Of a DNA stretch of 64,000 nt, positions 47,101 through 59,100 are shown in pieces. The stretch lies in NCBI GenBank assembly GCA_024138015.1, contig JAMXBB010000007.1, forward strand, positions 88,592,703 through 88,656,702, read 5' to 3'. Under the pieces are notes generated by a model. It searched no databases. It had not been told where the DNA came from and saw only the letters and a list, made by a program, of their open reading frames with translations. Made by a program: the position numbers and the translations under genes. This stretch comes from Lumnitzera littorea. Its lineage: Eukaryota; Streptophyta; Magnoliopsida; Myrtales; Combretaceae. The number at the start of each line of letters is the position of its first letter. The stretch's first letter is position 1.

Positions 47101-47535
47101 TATAGTTTGCTTACTCCTCTATGGATTTGCTTGCAGGATCTGAGTAATTATGTTGTGTGACGATCATCTTTAGGTGTACAAAAAGGGTATTTTTGGGCTT
47201 AAGTAAGGCGATACTATTAAGGACTATGTTTTGGAACTTTTTGGTTTCTGTAGGATGAACTAAGTCATTTGAGCAATCTAGTTGGATTCCTAGTTTTAAG
47301 TTGTATTTCATACTTATGTACTATTATAAATATTCTATATTTAATCTTATTGTAAATACAAGTTGTTATAAATATAAATGTTAATATATCCATGGAATTG
47401 TGATTGATTTAGAGCGGTTTGTTGTATGAACCTTATATATATCAAGGTTATATTAGCAATTGAGCAGATAGTTTCTAGCATAAAATTGATATACACGGCG
47501 GACTGTTATGACTTGATAGCGTTTGAGGTGTGACA
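44159..47535 (+). repeat. Element A 3' LTR
   Basis: It starts TGTGAGCCCC, the best-preserved family start, and ends GAGGTGTGACA. It is the partner of 34,304-37,644 but carries an extra alternating GT/AC-type tract at about 46,190-46,285 that the 5' LTR lacks, and it lost some sequence around 45,100. Confidence 0.92.
46190..46285. repeat. Alternating purine-pyrimidine tract inside the 3' LTR
   Basis: Almost every base alternates purine and pyrimidine (GTGTGTGTGTGTGTGTACAT, then GCGCACACGTGTATG and further GTATGTGCGTGCG). The 5' LTR has only about 30 bases at this place (GTATGTAATGTATAGG). It is a microsatellite expansion after insertion. Confidence 0.85.
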
Positions 47536-49890
47536 ATTACAATAGTAGAAAAAATACACAATTATGTCTACCCCTTTCTTCACTTACTATTGCAAAGATA
47601 ATGAATCTATTGGTTTAAGTTTTGTGTTAAAGCTCTCCTCGAGTACTTAAATAGTGTTCTAGAACAACAAATGCTGTAGAGTATGTTGCTATATATTATC
47701 AAGAGGCATAGAGTTTGTTTGGTGACTTACCAAATATATAAGGAATGATGGTAGCAACAATCCTTAGCAAGCATTTAATAAGTTCGCATGCCTTGTCTTT
47801 CCAAAGAAGTAAATGGATTATGCAATGAAGCTAAGGTGCTAAGGGTGATACTAATGCTGGCTTTGAAGCATATAGCGAAGTATTGGTACATTTGGCATAA
47901 GAAGTGGAAGAGAAGGTAGAAGGGTAAATTTGGTATTCTTACTCGGTGGTCAAATAAGATGTACATATTTTTTTATAACTTCCCTATAGGCTTTTGGCAC
48001 CTCTAATTTTGATGGTCTTACTAAGGTTAGCTTTTAGCCGGAGCGTTCTAAGTCCTTAAAATTTATTGCTTTTCACTAAAGCTCTAAACCATCATAAGTT
48101 TCTTTGTGCCTAAAGGACTAAAGAGATGCTGACTATAAAAGATAAGATACTTGAACTCTAGTTTCCTAACTCCAATTGGAGGAGCTCATAATCACTAATC
48201 AATGAACAATCAAAGGTGGATGTAGAGGATTAATTTCACATTATGATGGGTTTCCTTTTTTGTTTTATCTATCTATATCTATTCTACTATAATATTAAAG
48301 CGAAGTAATTTTTTTTAGAGTTATAAAATTTCTTTCAGTTTTGATATTACCAAATTGCCCCTACATGCTTATTAGTTCTTAATAAATCATCAATATGTTA
48401 AGGTTATTACTAAAAGAAAAAAAAAAAAACTTTGCATGCGAAAAATTGTATCTAACCTAAAAACCTTTAATCATAATGGCAATTTTCAATTATAACTCCA
48501 ACATTCATAGTCTTAATAATTATAGAATCAAATTGTTTAATTTTTTAATCAAGCAATTTCCAATTATAGCTTCAATATTCGCAAGTCTAATGATTCTTGA
48601 ATCATATTGTTGATTTTATTTTTTTTAAATTTTAGCAAAAGAAAAACTATATGATTATCACACAAATGGTCATCATAAAAAGTGATTGAGAATTGAAATG
48701 TTCCTTTCATTTAGTTACATAGAATTACATCTAAAGTTTTAGAAAAAAAAAAAAGAAATATATGATTTGGTGATATGTTTAATTGCATGTATTTGTTACA
48801 TAGATGAAATGGGAGATGAATTTGGATTCAATAATGGAAATGCAAAGTTAAAGATTTTGATGTAAGAGTATATAGATGCAATTTTAACTTTTTTCTTCAA
48901 ATTATAATTGAAATTATTTTGTATTTTTCCACTTTTTACTTCGATTTTTTCCTTAGGTAGCTTTCATATGTGTTTGTTATATAAGTGAGAATTAGAATGG
49001 ATGTACATTATGAAGATATAGTTTTAGCTATACTTTCTTTTTTCTCCAAATCTTAGTTTAATTTCTTTTTTTTTTTTTCCATCAATGTAATATCAAATGA
49101 AATGGGTACAGTTTTATATCTTTATTCAAGATAAATTTATTTACATATCTATGTCTATCTATCTTATAAGATGTAGTGAGAAGTCCTACCTTTGTGCTTC
49201 TATTTTATTTTATTTTTAGCTCTGATTTTACTAAGAAACCCTCCAATATAAAACATGTCATGATGGATATTTTAATGAAGGTATTGAAACTTTTGTATTT
49301 CATACTTTATTTGCTGTATTTATTTACAATGTCTTTATTGCATTTCTTTTAATTTTGTATTTCATTGAAATTAATAATTTACATAATTTACTTCTTTAAC
49401 GATTAACATTTATGTCATTATAAATTAGGAAAGATGTTTTTTACATTCCTCCCCACGATTTAGATGCTATTATTGGGAAAAGGGAAAAAAATGCAAAAAA
49501 AAAAAATTACAAAAACAAGACATACAAAAAAATTATCCTAGAAATACTGCATTTAAAATCGCCTCTTAGCTGAAGAGCCAATTTCGATACAAATTGAAAT
49601 TGCCTCAACTGAAATGGCCTCTTTAAAAGGTAATTTCCATAGGTATAAATCTTGTTAGTGCCTTCTTCTTACTCATTTGCATACAACCAATTCTTGAAAA
49701 ACTCTCTCTTTCTTTAATCATCCGAGAAAACCTTCAACCAAATTAGTAATCTAGGTTCATTTTTTAACGAATCAATCATAGAATCAGAGTAGTTGCATGG
49801 TGTAGGTCTATATTGTGGAAAGTTTTTTGGAAGAGGAGACAATTAGTGTACTATCATTACTTTCTCTCTCTAGACATCAAAATAGAAAAA
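47536..49890. other. AT-rich intergenic region between elements A and B
   Basis: No gene was recognised. A tract around 48,264-48,310 (TCTATTCTACTATAATATTA) resembles the 5' end of plant Helitrons, but no matching hairpin plus CTRR end was found. Confidence 0.3.
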
Positions 49891-49891
49891 G

Positions 49892-50203
49892 GTATGATTT
49901 TTACACATTTTGATTCATTTTAAGTATATGTTTTTTGAAGAAACAGTGTTCTGACTTGATGCATGATGATACATTATTGTATACTGATAATTTTTGGGAT
50001 AAGTGTATACATTCATATGTGATATGCTATTTTAAACTTTACTATAAAAATGTATGATTTTTATTCGTTTTAAGTATATGTTTTTTGAAGAAATAGTGTT
50101 ATGACTTCATATATGATTATACATTGTTATATACTGATAATTTTTGTGATAAATCTATATGTTTGTATGTGATATGTTATTTTAAACTTTACTACAAAAA
50201 GAT
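49892..50203 (+). repeat. Tandem direct duplication, unit about 155 bases
   Basis: Two copies share TATGATTTTTA, TTTTAAGTATATGTTTTTTG, AAGAAA.AGTGTT.TGACTT, ATACTGATAATTTTTG and GTGATATG.TATTTTAAAC in order, starting at about 49,892 and 50,052. They are non-coding. Confidence 0.8.
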
Positions 50204-51358
50204 CCCACCCCATCTTAATACTGGACTTGCCCTGTACGATATCGACTTGAGGGGTAGGACGGAGATAAATTAGGTGACCCACCACGCAACTTGGATAGCA
50301 TAATGGGAGGATCACCTAAATCAAATAGTTCAAGTTCAACCACCACTTAGTATACATCTTGATTACATCCCTTTGTATTGGCAAGTTACCTGCAAATATA
50401 TCAGCTAGTTCGAAGCTTCTTAGATGTATGTGGTACGTACAGTTGCTTTTTCGTTTACACTTTTATTTTCCAATTTATATGTAACTCAAATTTTTGCATT
50501 CAAAATGCAAGTAAACTTCATGCAAAGTTTGTGATTTAATTCAATATTAGTTAATATTTTCTTAATAATAAATTAGAAAATACATGCATCTATATACCGT
50601 CGTAGTATGCAATTAGATTTTAAAGAAATTTATCGCTTTAGTTTTATTTTTTCATTATTTTTATTTTTTATGTAAATTGTCATTGAAATTCTTTTATTAA
50701 TGTAATATTGTATCTACATACGAGCACAATTTTGTCCATATATTTTAAGTTAAGTTTTTTTTTTTTTTTGTTAACTATTATATTACACAACTAGAAAGGG
50801 GGAATTTAAACTTATTCCATCATTTAGAAAGGCACACATGCTAATTGGACTATAAAGCCTTGGCATTTTAGGTTGGATTTGTCTTATATTTCTATAGGCA
50901 ATTTAAACATTATAAGTTATTATATAAGAAATAGGGAAAAAAATCATTGTAACTAAGTAGTTCTAATATAATGTAACAAATCAATTGGTTTGAACTAAAG
51001 GAAGAATTTCACCCTTTTTTTTTTTGACAATGTAAATGTACATCTTTTTTTTAGTTTCTTTTAATTTTTTTCATTATACTTTAATAATTACTTCATATAT
51101 GTTTTATTATTGCTAAAAATGTTTATTGTAAGAGATTAAACAAGATTTACAACATTTTATAAGTATTAAATGTGACTTTTTTTTTTTAATTGTAGGGAAA
51201 AAAATGCGACTCTTTTATCAACAATTAATGCCTTTATAGTAAGTATAGCATTCATAATTTCTATTATTATTAGAAAGTAAATATATCTTATTAAGCATTA
51301 GTTTCTTAAAGTATATTATGATGGTTAAACTATTATTGTGTTATTCCTTATTTCATAA
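50204..51358. other. AT-rich intergenic region left of element B
   Basis: A less AT-rich patch lies at 50,205-50,300; the rest is AT-rich with T-runs (50,755-50,770 and 51,018-51,026). No gene is recognised. The last five bases, CATAA (51,354-51,358), would be element B's left target copy; its right end is outside the window. Confidence 0.3.
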
Positions 51359-53715
51359 TGTGAGCCCCATACTTAGTAATTAGGAATTGAACAGGTAAAT
51401 TTAGGATATCAGTAAAACTAACCTGATTAATTTAAAAACTTATATATAGGCTCGAGACATTAGTTGAGGAGATTTCATAAACTTGTAATTTAAAAATATA
51501 ATAAAATATTAAAAATGTAGCTAAATTAATTGAGATATACTATATATTATCGATTACTTATGAAGTAAGTTCTAAAAAATATCGAACATTTAGAGATATA
51601 TTATTAGAATAATATAATTAAAATTAGACAGTAAATAATACATAAAGACATGTATGTGCATCAGGTATGATTATTATATAAATATATATCCATAATTATT
51701 ATAAATACTTGAAATTAAGTATAATTTACTAAATAAATTAATAAAAAGAATGGGAAAATGGTAAAAAAATTTTAGACAACTAGAAAAACAGGTATAAGAG
51801 GCGTGGCATGAAATTTAGAATGCATGGATATGGGGAATTAACATTATGACTCTAACTATACTCTTTTAAACATGCTAATGGAGAAGAAAAAAATCAAAAG
51901 CTTCTCAAATGTATTATAAAAATCAACTACAACTTTCTAGAACAAAGTTTGGTCATTTCTTGGTTTAGAAAAAACCTAAAAGTGGAAATATATAGAGAGA
52001 GAGAGTATATGAAGAACAAAAATTAAGAAAGTAGGAGAATTTAGCGTTTTTTGAGTACCCAAGAAAAACCATCAACTATAAACAAAACCAAGTAGTGGTC
52101 TAAAGGAGGAGGCAGCGGCAAAGTGCGCTGACACACCCTCCCCTTCCTTTGGTGACCAAAGCTCATGTTTCCAATAAGTTGCTAAATTTTTTCGATGTCA
52201 TCAAGAATTAGAGAAAAATAGCAAATGATTACAAAAAATTATGAAATTCGATTTCCCTATGTATTTTTATATGAGGAATTCAAATATTCAATTAGATTTT
52301 CCAAAATTTGAGTGTAGATATAGGGTTCTTAAGAAAAATATCCTATGCACTAAATTTTAAGCAAATAATGGAAAGACCAATTGATGTAGTTTCGACCTGA
52401 AATTATGTAGTTATACTTTTAAGATGTTGAATTTTGATGTTATGTGGTTGTATTGTAAAAATCATGTTGTTGGATTTTAGGGAAAAATTCATTTCCATTG
52501 AAACATTGCGTTGGATGGTTGTTTTTTAAAAAAGCTTTAGTAATCCTTTGTAAAACTGTAGTATGATATACGATTATCACCTTACAGCAGCTTAAAGTGA
52601 ATTATTATAATTTAAGAAATGATGATTTTTAAATAAAAAGTTGGTATTTGGTGAATTTGAAATTAAATCTCTAAGTTACTATGTAAGTGTAAATGAGTAT
52701 TTAGTATATTGAGAGTTGAAGTATATAATTGAAATTCTTAATGGATATTTATTGATATTACAGAATGTGGAAATTCTATAAATGCAAGATAAGTTTTTGT
52801 ATAGGTTAAATAGTAAGTTGTAGTAATGGCTAAAGAGTTAGAAACTATGTTAGAAAGAAAATTAGAATGCACTTTGAGAGTGAATAATTTGATTGTGCTA
52901 AAAATAGGTCTTGGGTCAGAAAGTAGTTTATGCTAGAATTTTATAACTACATTGAAGTCAGAATGTAACTCAGAAACTTCTTAAGTAAAAACCTAATTTA
53001 AGGTAGTGGGTTAGAACCTTAATCAGAAACTAGGTTAGAACCTTAATCAGAACCTATCCCAAGTCAACTAAAAATTAGATAAATAACTAAAAAACCTACT
53101 TATATCATAATGTAAACCTACTTAATAATGAAAATAAGTTCTTATTCCATATGTGAATTTAAAACTAAAATTGTGTATTACTTTCTAGAGATTATTAATA
53201 AAGATCATTAATAAAGATCATGAACAATGACATATAGGAGTAAATGACATTACATCCAAGTAAGTTGGGATCGATACTTAATGGCATATTGAAGTATCAT
53301 ATCAAGATACTTGAAGGAGGAAGAGTGCTTGTTTTTTGTTGTAACTAGATTGTTTGTGTGTATGTTATGTGTGTACTTAGGATACTGATTGTTGATTGGA
53401 AGTTGAACTCCAAGTGTAGTTTTACTCCAAGTGTAGTTTTCTGCTTGAACATATATAATATCCTGTGTATATGAACTTAGTTGCTCACTTAATTATTTAG
53501 ACTAATCTTAAGTTGACTAAAAATCTAACTTGATATTTACAATAACCCAATAGGGATAACGATTAGGTTGTCAGACTAAATACCAACGCATTCGTTAAAG
53601 ATAGTATAAATGGTCTTTTTTCTACCCTTAGTCGAACTAAGTGATATGAGAGGGGGTCGTGGTAAGATTGGGATCCATGGTTCGAATGTTATTTAGAGAG
53701 AAGGGTACTCTCCAT
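51359..53715 (+). repeat. Element B 5' LTR, 3'-truncated
   Basis: It matches the family LTR from the start to the GAACTAAGTGATATGAGAGG and CTCCATTGCA block (53,632-53,718), which lies about 650-700 bases before the LTR end in element A. After that the match stops and short repeats follow, so the last part of the LTR has been lost. Confidence 0.7.
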
Positions 53716-53875
53716 TGCACTTGAATATATAATAGTAAGTACATAACATGAAAATTTTGAGACACTTGAATATATAATAGTAAATTCTGACTTCACAATG
53801 AACTGGTTTTATGAAACTATCAGGAAGTCATACATATTCTTGAGACACTTGAATATATAATAGTAAGTTCTGACT
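53716..53875 (+). repeat. Three short direct repeats at the element B deletion point
   Basis: CACTTGAATATATAATAGTA occurs three times. The first copy follows CTCCATTG and the other two share a longer GAGACACTTG start and TTCTGACT end. They lie where the LTR end, primer site and most of the extra ORF should be. Confidence 0.8.
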
Positions 53876-53978
53876 CAGAAATAAGAAATGATAATGTAGA
53901 TTTAAATGATCATGAAAATTGGTTTCCTTTGGAAGGTGTTATGGCATCGGATGAATCAAATGGATGGAGTGAATAGGA
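53876..53978 (+). pseudogene. C-terminal remnant of the extra ORF in element B
   Basis: This reads RNDNVDLNDHENWFPLEGVM followed by ASDESNGWSE and a stop. In element A the same position before gag reads DVN-stop-VPLEDLL, then SSGDANN-stop-stop. Trp codons here match the stops there, and the N-W-x-P-L-E core is shared. It supports the extra ORF as a family feature. Confidence 0.5.
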
Positions 53979-54670
53979 GTATAACAATTTGTGGATCATG
54001 TGGTATATGTTATGTACTTTGTTTTCTAAATGTATTGGCTTCTTTTTGACATAAATAGTATTTTGGAATTGCAAATATACTTTTGCACTCGAGGTAAGAA
54101 GGTTATATTTAGAACTTATGTATTAGGAAGTTCTGATGTAATTTTTGCTTGTATAACTATGTTTATATGTAACTAGTAACATAAAAAAGTTTAGTTTAAT
54201 GTGATTATCTTGATGTAAAGTTAAGTTTGTGATATAGTTACTGTCCTATGTAAAAGTTTAAGCTATGATATATACTCTTGAGTTGTAAAGTGTGTCTTGA
54301 AAGCCAGTGATGTAGTGTGTGTAAAGTGATTTGTTGCAGGTGATTCTTTAGTATTATCATATACACCAGTTATTATAAGTGATATGATATTTATAGGTGT
54401 TAATTCAATGTTATTTTTCAATGAATTGAGACTTGGATGTTATAGAGAATTGTGTTTATATTATTATGTATATACAACATATGCTTAACTTAGGTAATTT
54501 GTGAGTATGAATGTTCACTAAATGAAGTGTAGTTGGAAATTCTATGGTGTTAAAATGAGTAGGAAATATTCAGTCATAAGATTGTCAGAAGCTTTGAAAA
54601 ATCAAAGTAACCAATGAATAAATGGACCTTAAGTGTAGGTTTAAGTGAATTGTTGTGATAATTAAGTAAC
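53979..54670 (+). other. Element B leader before gag
   Basis: AT-rich, T-rich sequence with no readable frame, equivalent in position to the spacer at 38,790-39,126 of element A. Confidence 0.4.
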
Positions 54671-54906
54671 ATGGTAGAAGAAGGAAATAGAAACGTAGAT
54701 GGACAACTTAGAAATAAAGAACCATCTCCAGTTCCACCTGCACCACAAGACCCACCAAGGAATGATTTTCCATTACCTTCACCTCTTCCTAATATGTTGG
54801 ACCCTACTCAATTTGGATAGATGGTGGTGAATATGTAAACTATGATCCAATAACAAGGAGTTTTAATTTAGTAGCTTATAGCTAGTAGAAATGTTATAGG
54901 ATAAAG
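54671..54906 (+). pseudogene. Element B gag, N-terminal part, interrupted by element C
   Basis: The ATG at 54,671 opens MVEEGNRNVDGQLRNKEPSP, then a Pro-rich stretch (VPPAPQDPPRNDFPLPSPLP) and DPTQFG, a usual gag start for this lineage. Stops follow at CAA/CAG-like positions. The frame ends GGA TAA AG at the insertion point and resumes at 61,209 with GAAACCTAAAG, giving a continuous gag frame. Confidence 0.85.
54902..54906. repeat. Target-site duplication of element C, left copy (TAAAG)
   Basis: TAAAG lies before the LTR; TGAAG follows the right LTR at 61,204-61,208, one transition different. Collapsing one copy restores gag. Confidence 0.8.
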
Positions 54907-55753
54907 TGTTGCAAACCATAACCAAGAACAGACATGGTCGGTTGCTAGATGGGTCTAATCTTGTAGAAAGCTCGAAAAAAGATTAATAGGGAAAGCGTAA
55001 AAGGGCAATATGAAGAACGAAACAGTAAGCAAAACCTACGAACAGCTCTAGAGGATATGATGTACCAATGGAACTTCTAAGAACTCATAGTACAATTTGA
55101 TATGACATACGAATTGGTTCGGTGAGGTTATTCGCTACCTAACCTTACTTAAGGAAAAGGATAAAAGTGATATCGAGAGTAAATAAATAGTGTTTACGTA
55201 AGGAAGAAAAGTACTCAAACGTGTATTAAGAATTATCTGATCTTCATTACAAGTACATTGGTATTTATACCCATAAGTTAGGGCAACTTGCCTAAAAAGG
55301 AAAATATAAAAAGGAAAAGACAAAAAGGATATTTCTTAAGGAAGTAATGTACAAGATACAAGAGGATAAAAATAAATATACAAGTAAAACAATCATTGGT
55401 TCAACGGATTTTATACATGATACTATATATATGGCGATGCTATATTGGCGAGGTCGTTAGAAGATGTAGACAAAAGTTACAGATAAATGGCTTGTTTGAG
55501 TAAGGATGGCTTAGTCAGTCTGGACTTTCTCTCTTAGCTTCTCGGCAAGAAATATGCCGATTAATTGGTCAGCTTGGCGCTAGAGAGTAATCATCAACTC
55601 AACATACTACAGAAAAATGGGTGATCGTACGACTCGGCAAAGAAGTACTCGGCCTCAGTAGGGGTTGGTTGGAACAAAAGGATTTATTGTGCTAACCCTT
55701 CTAGTCTTTAGGCTCTGCTGCGAGTCAGAGGTCTGATAGCAAGATTCCCATCA
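54907..55753 (-). repeat. Element C 3' LTR (left copy)
   Basis: It starts TGTTGCAAACC and ends TTCCCATCA on the plus strand, followed by TTCCCTTC, the complement of a polypurine tract. Shared blocks with the right copy include AGATGGGTC, GTAGAAAGCTCG, CCTTACTTAA.GAAAAGGATA and CTCGGCAAGAAATATGCCGA or its variant. Confidence 0.92.
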
Positions 55754-58200
55754 TTCCCTTCGAGTTATTTTGGATTTGGGATCAAATCCGAATGGTATTC
55801 GCTCAGTTCTTTGTTAGGGTGATATGAACTGAGGTCGACAATGTTGAAAGCATCAGAAACCCCATAGTCCTAGGGTAATTCCAACCTGTAGGAATTTTCA
55901 TTGATTTTCTAGAGGATTATGAAAGGTCCTTCCGCTCTTACAGATAATTTGTTCCTCCTCTTATTTGGGAATCATTCCTTGCTAAGGTATAGCCATATCA
56001 AGTCTCTTAGTTGAAATTGTTTGACTCACCTACCCTTGGTCTTTTCTTGTATTCTTCTAGAAGGTTGGTCAATGTGTCAACTGACCTTGTCATAGATGTG
56101 TTGAAAGGATTGTACTTTGGCCGATGCTCCGAGGTCTTCTTGCGTGGATACTGGTATAGGGATGTGGTCGAAAGGCAACTTGGAATTGAATCCATAGACC
56201 ACCTCAAAGGGAGTCTGCTTAGTGGTGTTATGTACTATTCGGTTGTAGGCAAACTTAACTACTGGTAAGCAGACATCCTAATCAACTAAGTTTTTGCCCA
56301 CTGCAACTCGAAGTAATGATCCCAAAGTGTGGTTAACTACCTTTGTTTGGCCATTAGTTTGAGGGTAACATGAGGTACTAAAAAGTAATTTAGATCCTAA
56401 TCGACACTATAAGGTTCTCTACAAATGGCTCAAGAACTTCAGGTCTATATCAGAAACTACACTTCTCGGCACACCGTGTATCCACACAATCTCTTGTAAG
56501 AAAAGAGAAGTGATAGCCAAAGTGTTGTTAGTTTTGGTGCAAGGCACGAAGTGTACCATCTTACTGAACCTATCCACAACTACTATTGTAGAATCTTTAC
56601 CTCAGGTAATTCACAGCAATTCGAGAACGAAGTTCATGCTCAATTTAGTCCATGGCCTCGTTGAAACAGGTAAGGGCATTGCTTTCCCTTACTTGACTTT
56701 GCAGTTGGCCTTCTCGTACACGACATAACTTTTGACAACTTGGTATACATTTTTTCTCATTCTTGACCAAAAAAATCTGCCATTTATTAGTTCACAGGTC
56801 CTCCTTTCCTTAAAATGTCCGAAGAGACCTCCACTGTAGGCTTCCCTAACTAGTAGCTCTCTTAGTGAACAAGTCGACACACATAATTTTTCGCTTCAGA
56901 ACAAGTAACCATCCTCTACATTTCACTTGTCTACTATCCTCCCGTCAACGTATCGCAAAATTATAGGTCCAAAGTGCAGATCCTCAGAGTACTGTTCTTT
57001 AATACTTGTAAACCTAAATAGCGTGGTCTACAGTTTTGATAAAAGCGCATGTCTCCTCAAAGAAGCGTCAATAACTACATTGCTCTTTCCTTGCTTGTAC
57101 TTAATTACAAAATTGAATCCCTCAAGGAATTCAACCCATCTCACCTATCGCTTCGATAACTTAGTCTGACTTTAGAGGTGACTCAACGATTCATGGTCAG
57201 TATATATGACGAATTCTTTCGGTAATAAATAATGTTGTCATACTTGCATTGCTTGGATCGGTGCCAAAAGTTTCTTACATTGCATTGCTACGGTCCTTAG
57301 AGCTTCTCATTATAGAAGGCAATTGGTTGGCCTTCCCGCATCAAGACAACGCCTATTCCAATGCTCAATGCGTCACATTCTAGCTCAAAATTTTATCGAA
57401 GTCAGATAGAACTAACACCGAGGTGGAGGTCAACTTTTCTTTTATCTCGGCAAGACTTCTCTTCTCCCTTTCTCCCCATCGGAAGTCAGTGTTCTTTTTT
57501 GTTAGCTTGGTAAGTAGTGCGGTGAGATAACTAAAATTCTTGATAAATCTTTTGTAAAATGAAGCCAATTCGTGGAAACTTCTCGTGTCGGCACAAGTAG
57601 TAGGAGTTATCCACTTGACAATCGCTCAGATCTTCATTATCGACTCGTAAGCCTCCTCCACTAACTACACAGCTTAATAATACCAATTCCTTTTAGCAAA
57701 AGCAACATTTCTTTAAATTATCAAATAATCTCTTGACATGGAGGATATTCAGGACTGTTATGAGATGTTCATAGTGACTCGACATGTTAGTACTATAAAC
57801 AAAGATGTCATCAAAGTATACCATGATACACTTCCCTATGAGATGTCTCAACACATGGTTCATAAGTCTCATGAAAGTGCTTGGGACGTTCGACAAATCG
57901 AAGGGCATGACCATCCATTTATAAAGTCCATGTTGAGTCTTGAATGTAGTCTTCCACTCATCTCTTAGCCTTATGTAGATTTGATGGTAGCCAAACTAAA
58001 GATCAATCTTGCTAAAAATCTTGGCTCTACTAAGTTCATCCAACGTATCTTTTAGCCTTAGGATCGGATACTTGTATTTGATCGTGATCTTGCTCACAAC
58101 TTAGCTATCTACATACATTCGCCAGGTTCCATCCTTCTTTGATACTAGAAGTACAGGTACAGCATAAGGGCTGAAACTCTCTCTTACATAGCCTCTCTTC
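55754..58200 (-). pseudogene. Element C pol, distal part: RT end, RNase H, integrase
   Basis: Read leftwards. RT shows MPFDLSNVPSTFMRLMNHVL and VYFDDIFVYS (about 57,914-57,790, catalytic DD kept). The RT connection has MASFYKRFIKNFSYLTALL (57,568). The integrase zinc finger is at about 56,880-56,700 (AYSGGLFGHF, RFFWSRMRKNVYQVVKSY). The core has GVPRSVV, LKFLSHL and YPQTNGQTKVVNHTLG, then FAYNRIVHNTTKQTPFEVVY (56,250-56,190). A C-terminal end, ALNIVDLSSYHPN-like, is followed almost at once by the LTR. Numerous stops and frameshifts. Confidence 0.85.
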
Positions 58201-59100
58201 AGCAACTCATTGACTTGACATTGGAGTTTAGAAGCTTGTTTGGGATTCATCTAATAAGCTAGCTCATTTAACAGTGTAGTACCATGTATTAAGTCAATGC
58301 AGTGCTTTATACCTTGAGTTGGGGGCAATCCCTCAGGTAATTGTTCTGGGAATAAGTTGGCATATTCAGCTAACAACTCCTTGATCTCCTAGGGTAACTC
58401 ACCCTACTCCCTTATTTCCAACAATCGCCTAACCAATAAGAGGGTCGGCTCATTAGCATCGATGGCCTTTCGGAGCTCGGCTCTACTCATCACTAATGCC
58501 TTCTTCGATCCATAAGTAAGTTTTTTCTGCAACTTATGAACTTCTCTCTACGGCATCGGATTTAGTGTGATCTTCCATTCATCCTTTTCGAACATGTATG
58601 TGTTCCTGTAATTGTCATGGATGACCCTCCCATTAAACAACCACAGCCTACCTAGTAACACATGGGAAGGATATCATAAAGAATCTAATTAGAGTAATTT
58701 CTAATAATGATCGGCAGTAGTATTTGCTGAGTGACATATAATGCTCCTTTCTCACTTAACTGGTGCAACTTATACGGCTTTGGGTGTGCAATAGTAACAA
58801 TTTTAGTTTTGAAATAAGATTTGTCAATGTTACATTGGTACAGCTTCCACTATCCATGATGAGGGTACACACCTAATCATTTACCTTGTAGGTTATATGA
58901 AATAAATTCTCTCTTTACTCATCCTCTCATGAGGGTTCCACACTCATAGTGCGTCAAATAACCATGAGTAACCGATTCAAGTCCTTGGCAAACACGTCCT
59001 CCTTAACCAGCTCTTTCTTGATAGGAACCTCCTTCCCCTGGGTTCCTCATCTGTACTCTCTACTTTTAGCTTCAGGATGTCTCCTTTGATGAATATCGTC
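58201..59100 (-). pseudogene. Element C protease and RT start
   Basis: Protease is at about 58,885-58,560: IMDSGSCTNV (a retropepsin site of the DSG type typical of this branch), then ISFPMCY-like and LMGG remnants of the LLGRPW region. The RT N-terminal block is IKHCIDLIHGTTLLNELAY (about 58,320), then MNPKQASKLQCQVNELLKRG and YVRESFSPYAVPVLLVSKKD (58,200-58,140). Stops at expected Arg or Trp positions. Confidence 0.78.

Larger units (their letters stand above)
34304..47535 (+). mobile_element. Element A: full-length dead Tekay/Del-like chromovirus, 13.2 kb
   Basis: Two long LTRs (34,304-37,644 and 44,159-47,535) enclose about 6.5 kb. In order these hold a primer site, an extra ORF, gag with zinc knuckles, protease, reverse transcriptase, RNase H, integrase and a C-terminal chromodomain. 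This order and the chromodomain identify a Ty3/gypsy chromovirus. Integrase motifs such as HLPLVEFAYNNSYQA and the chromodomain K-L-R-N-K..V..V.W pattern suggest Tekay/Del. The LTRs are clearly diverged from each other and every ORF has stops, so it is old and inactive. The flanking 5-mers (GCTAT and ATTAC) do not match. Confidence 0.93.

Noticed and set aside
48264..48310. Helitron-like 5' terminus (TCTATTCTACTATAATATTA)
   Set aside because: No 3' hairpin followed by a CTRR end could be found within the next few kilobases, and the motif is AT-rich enough to occur by chance.
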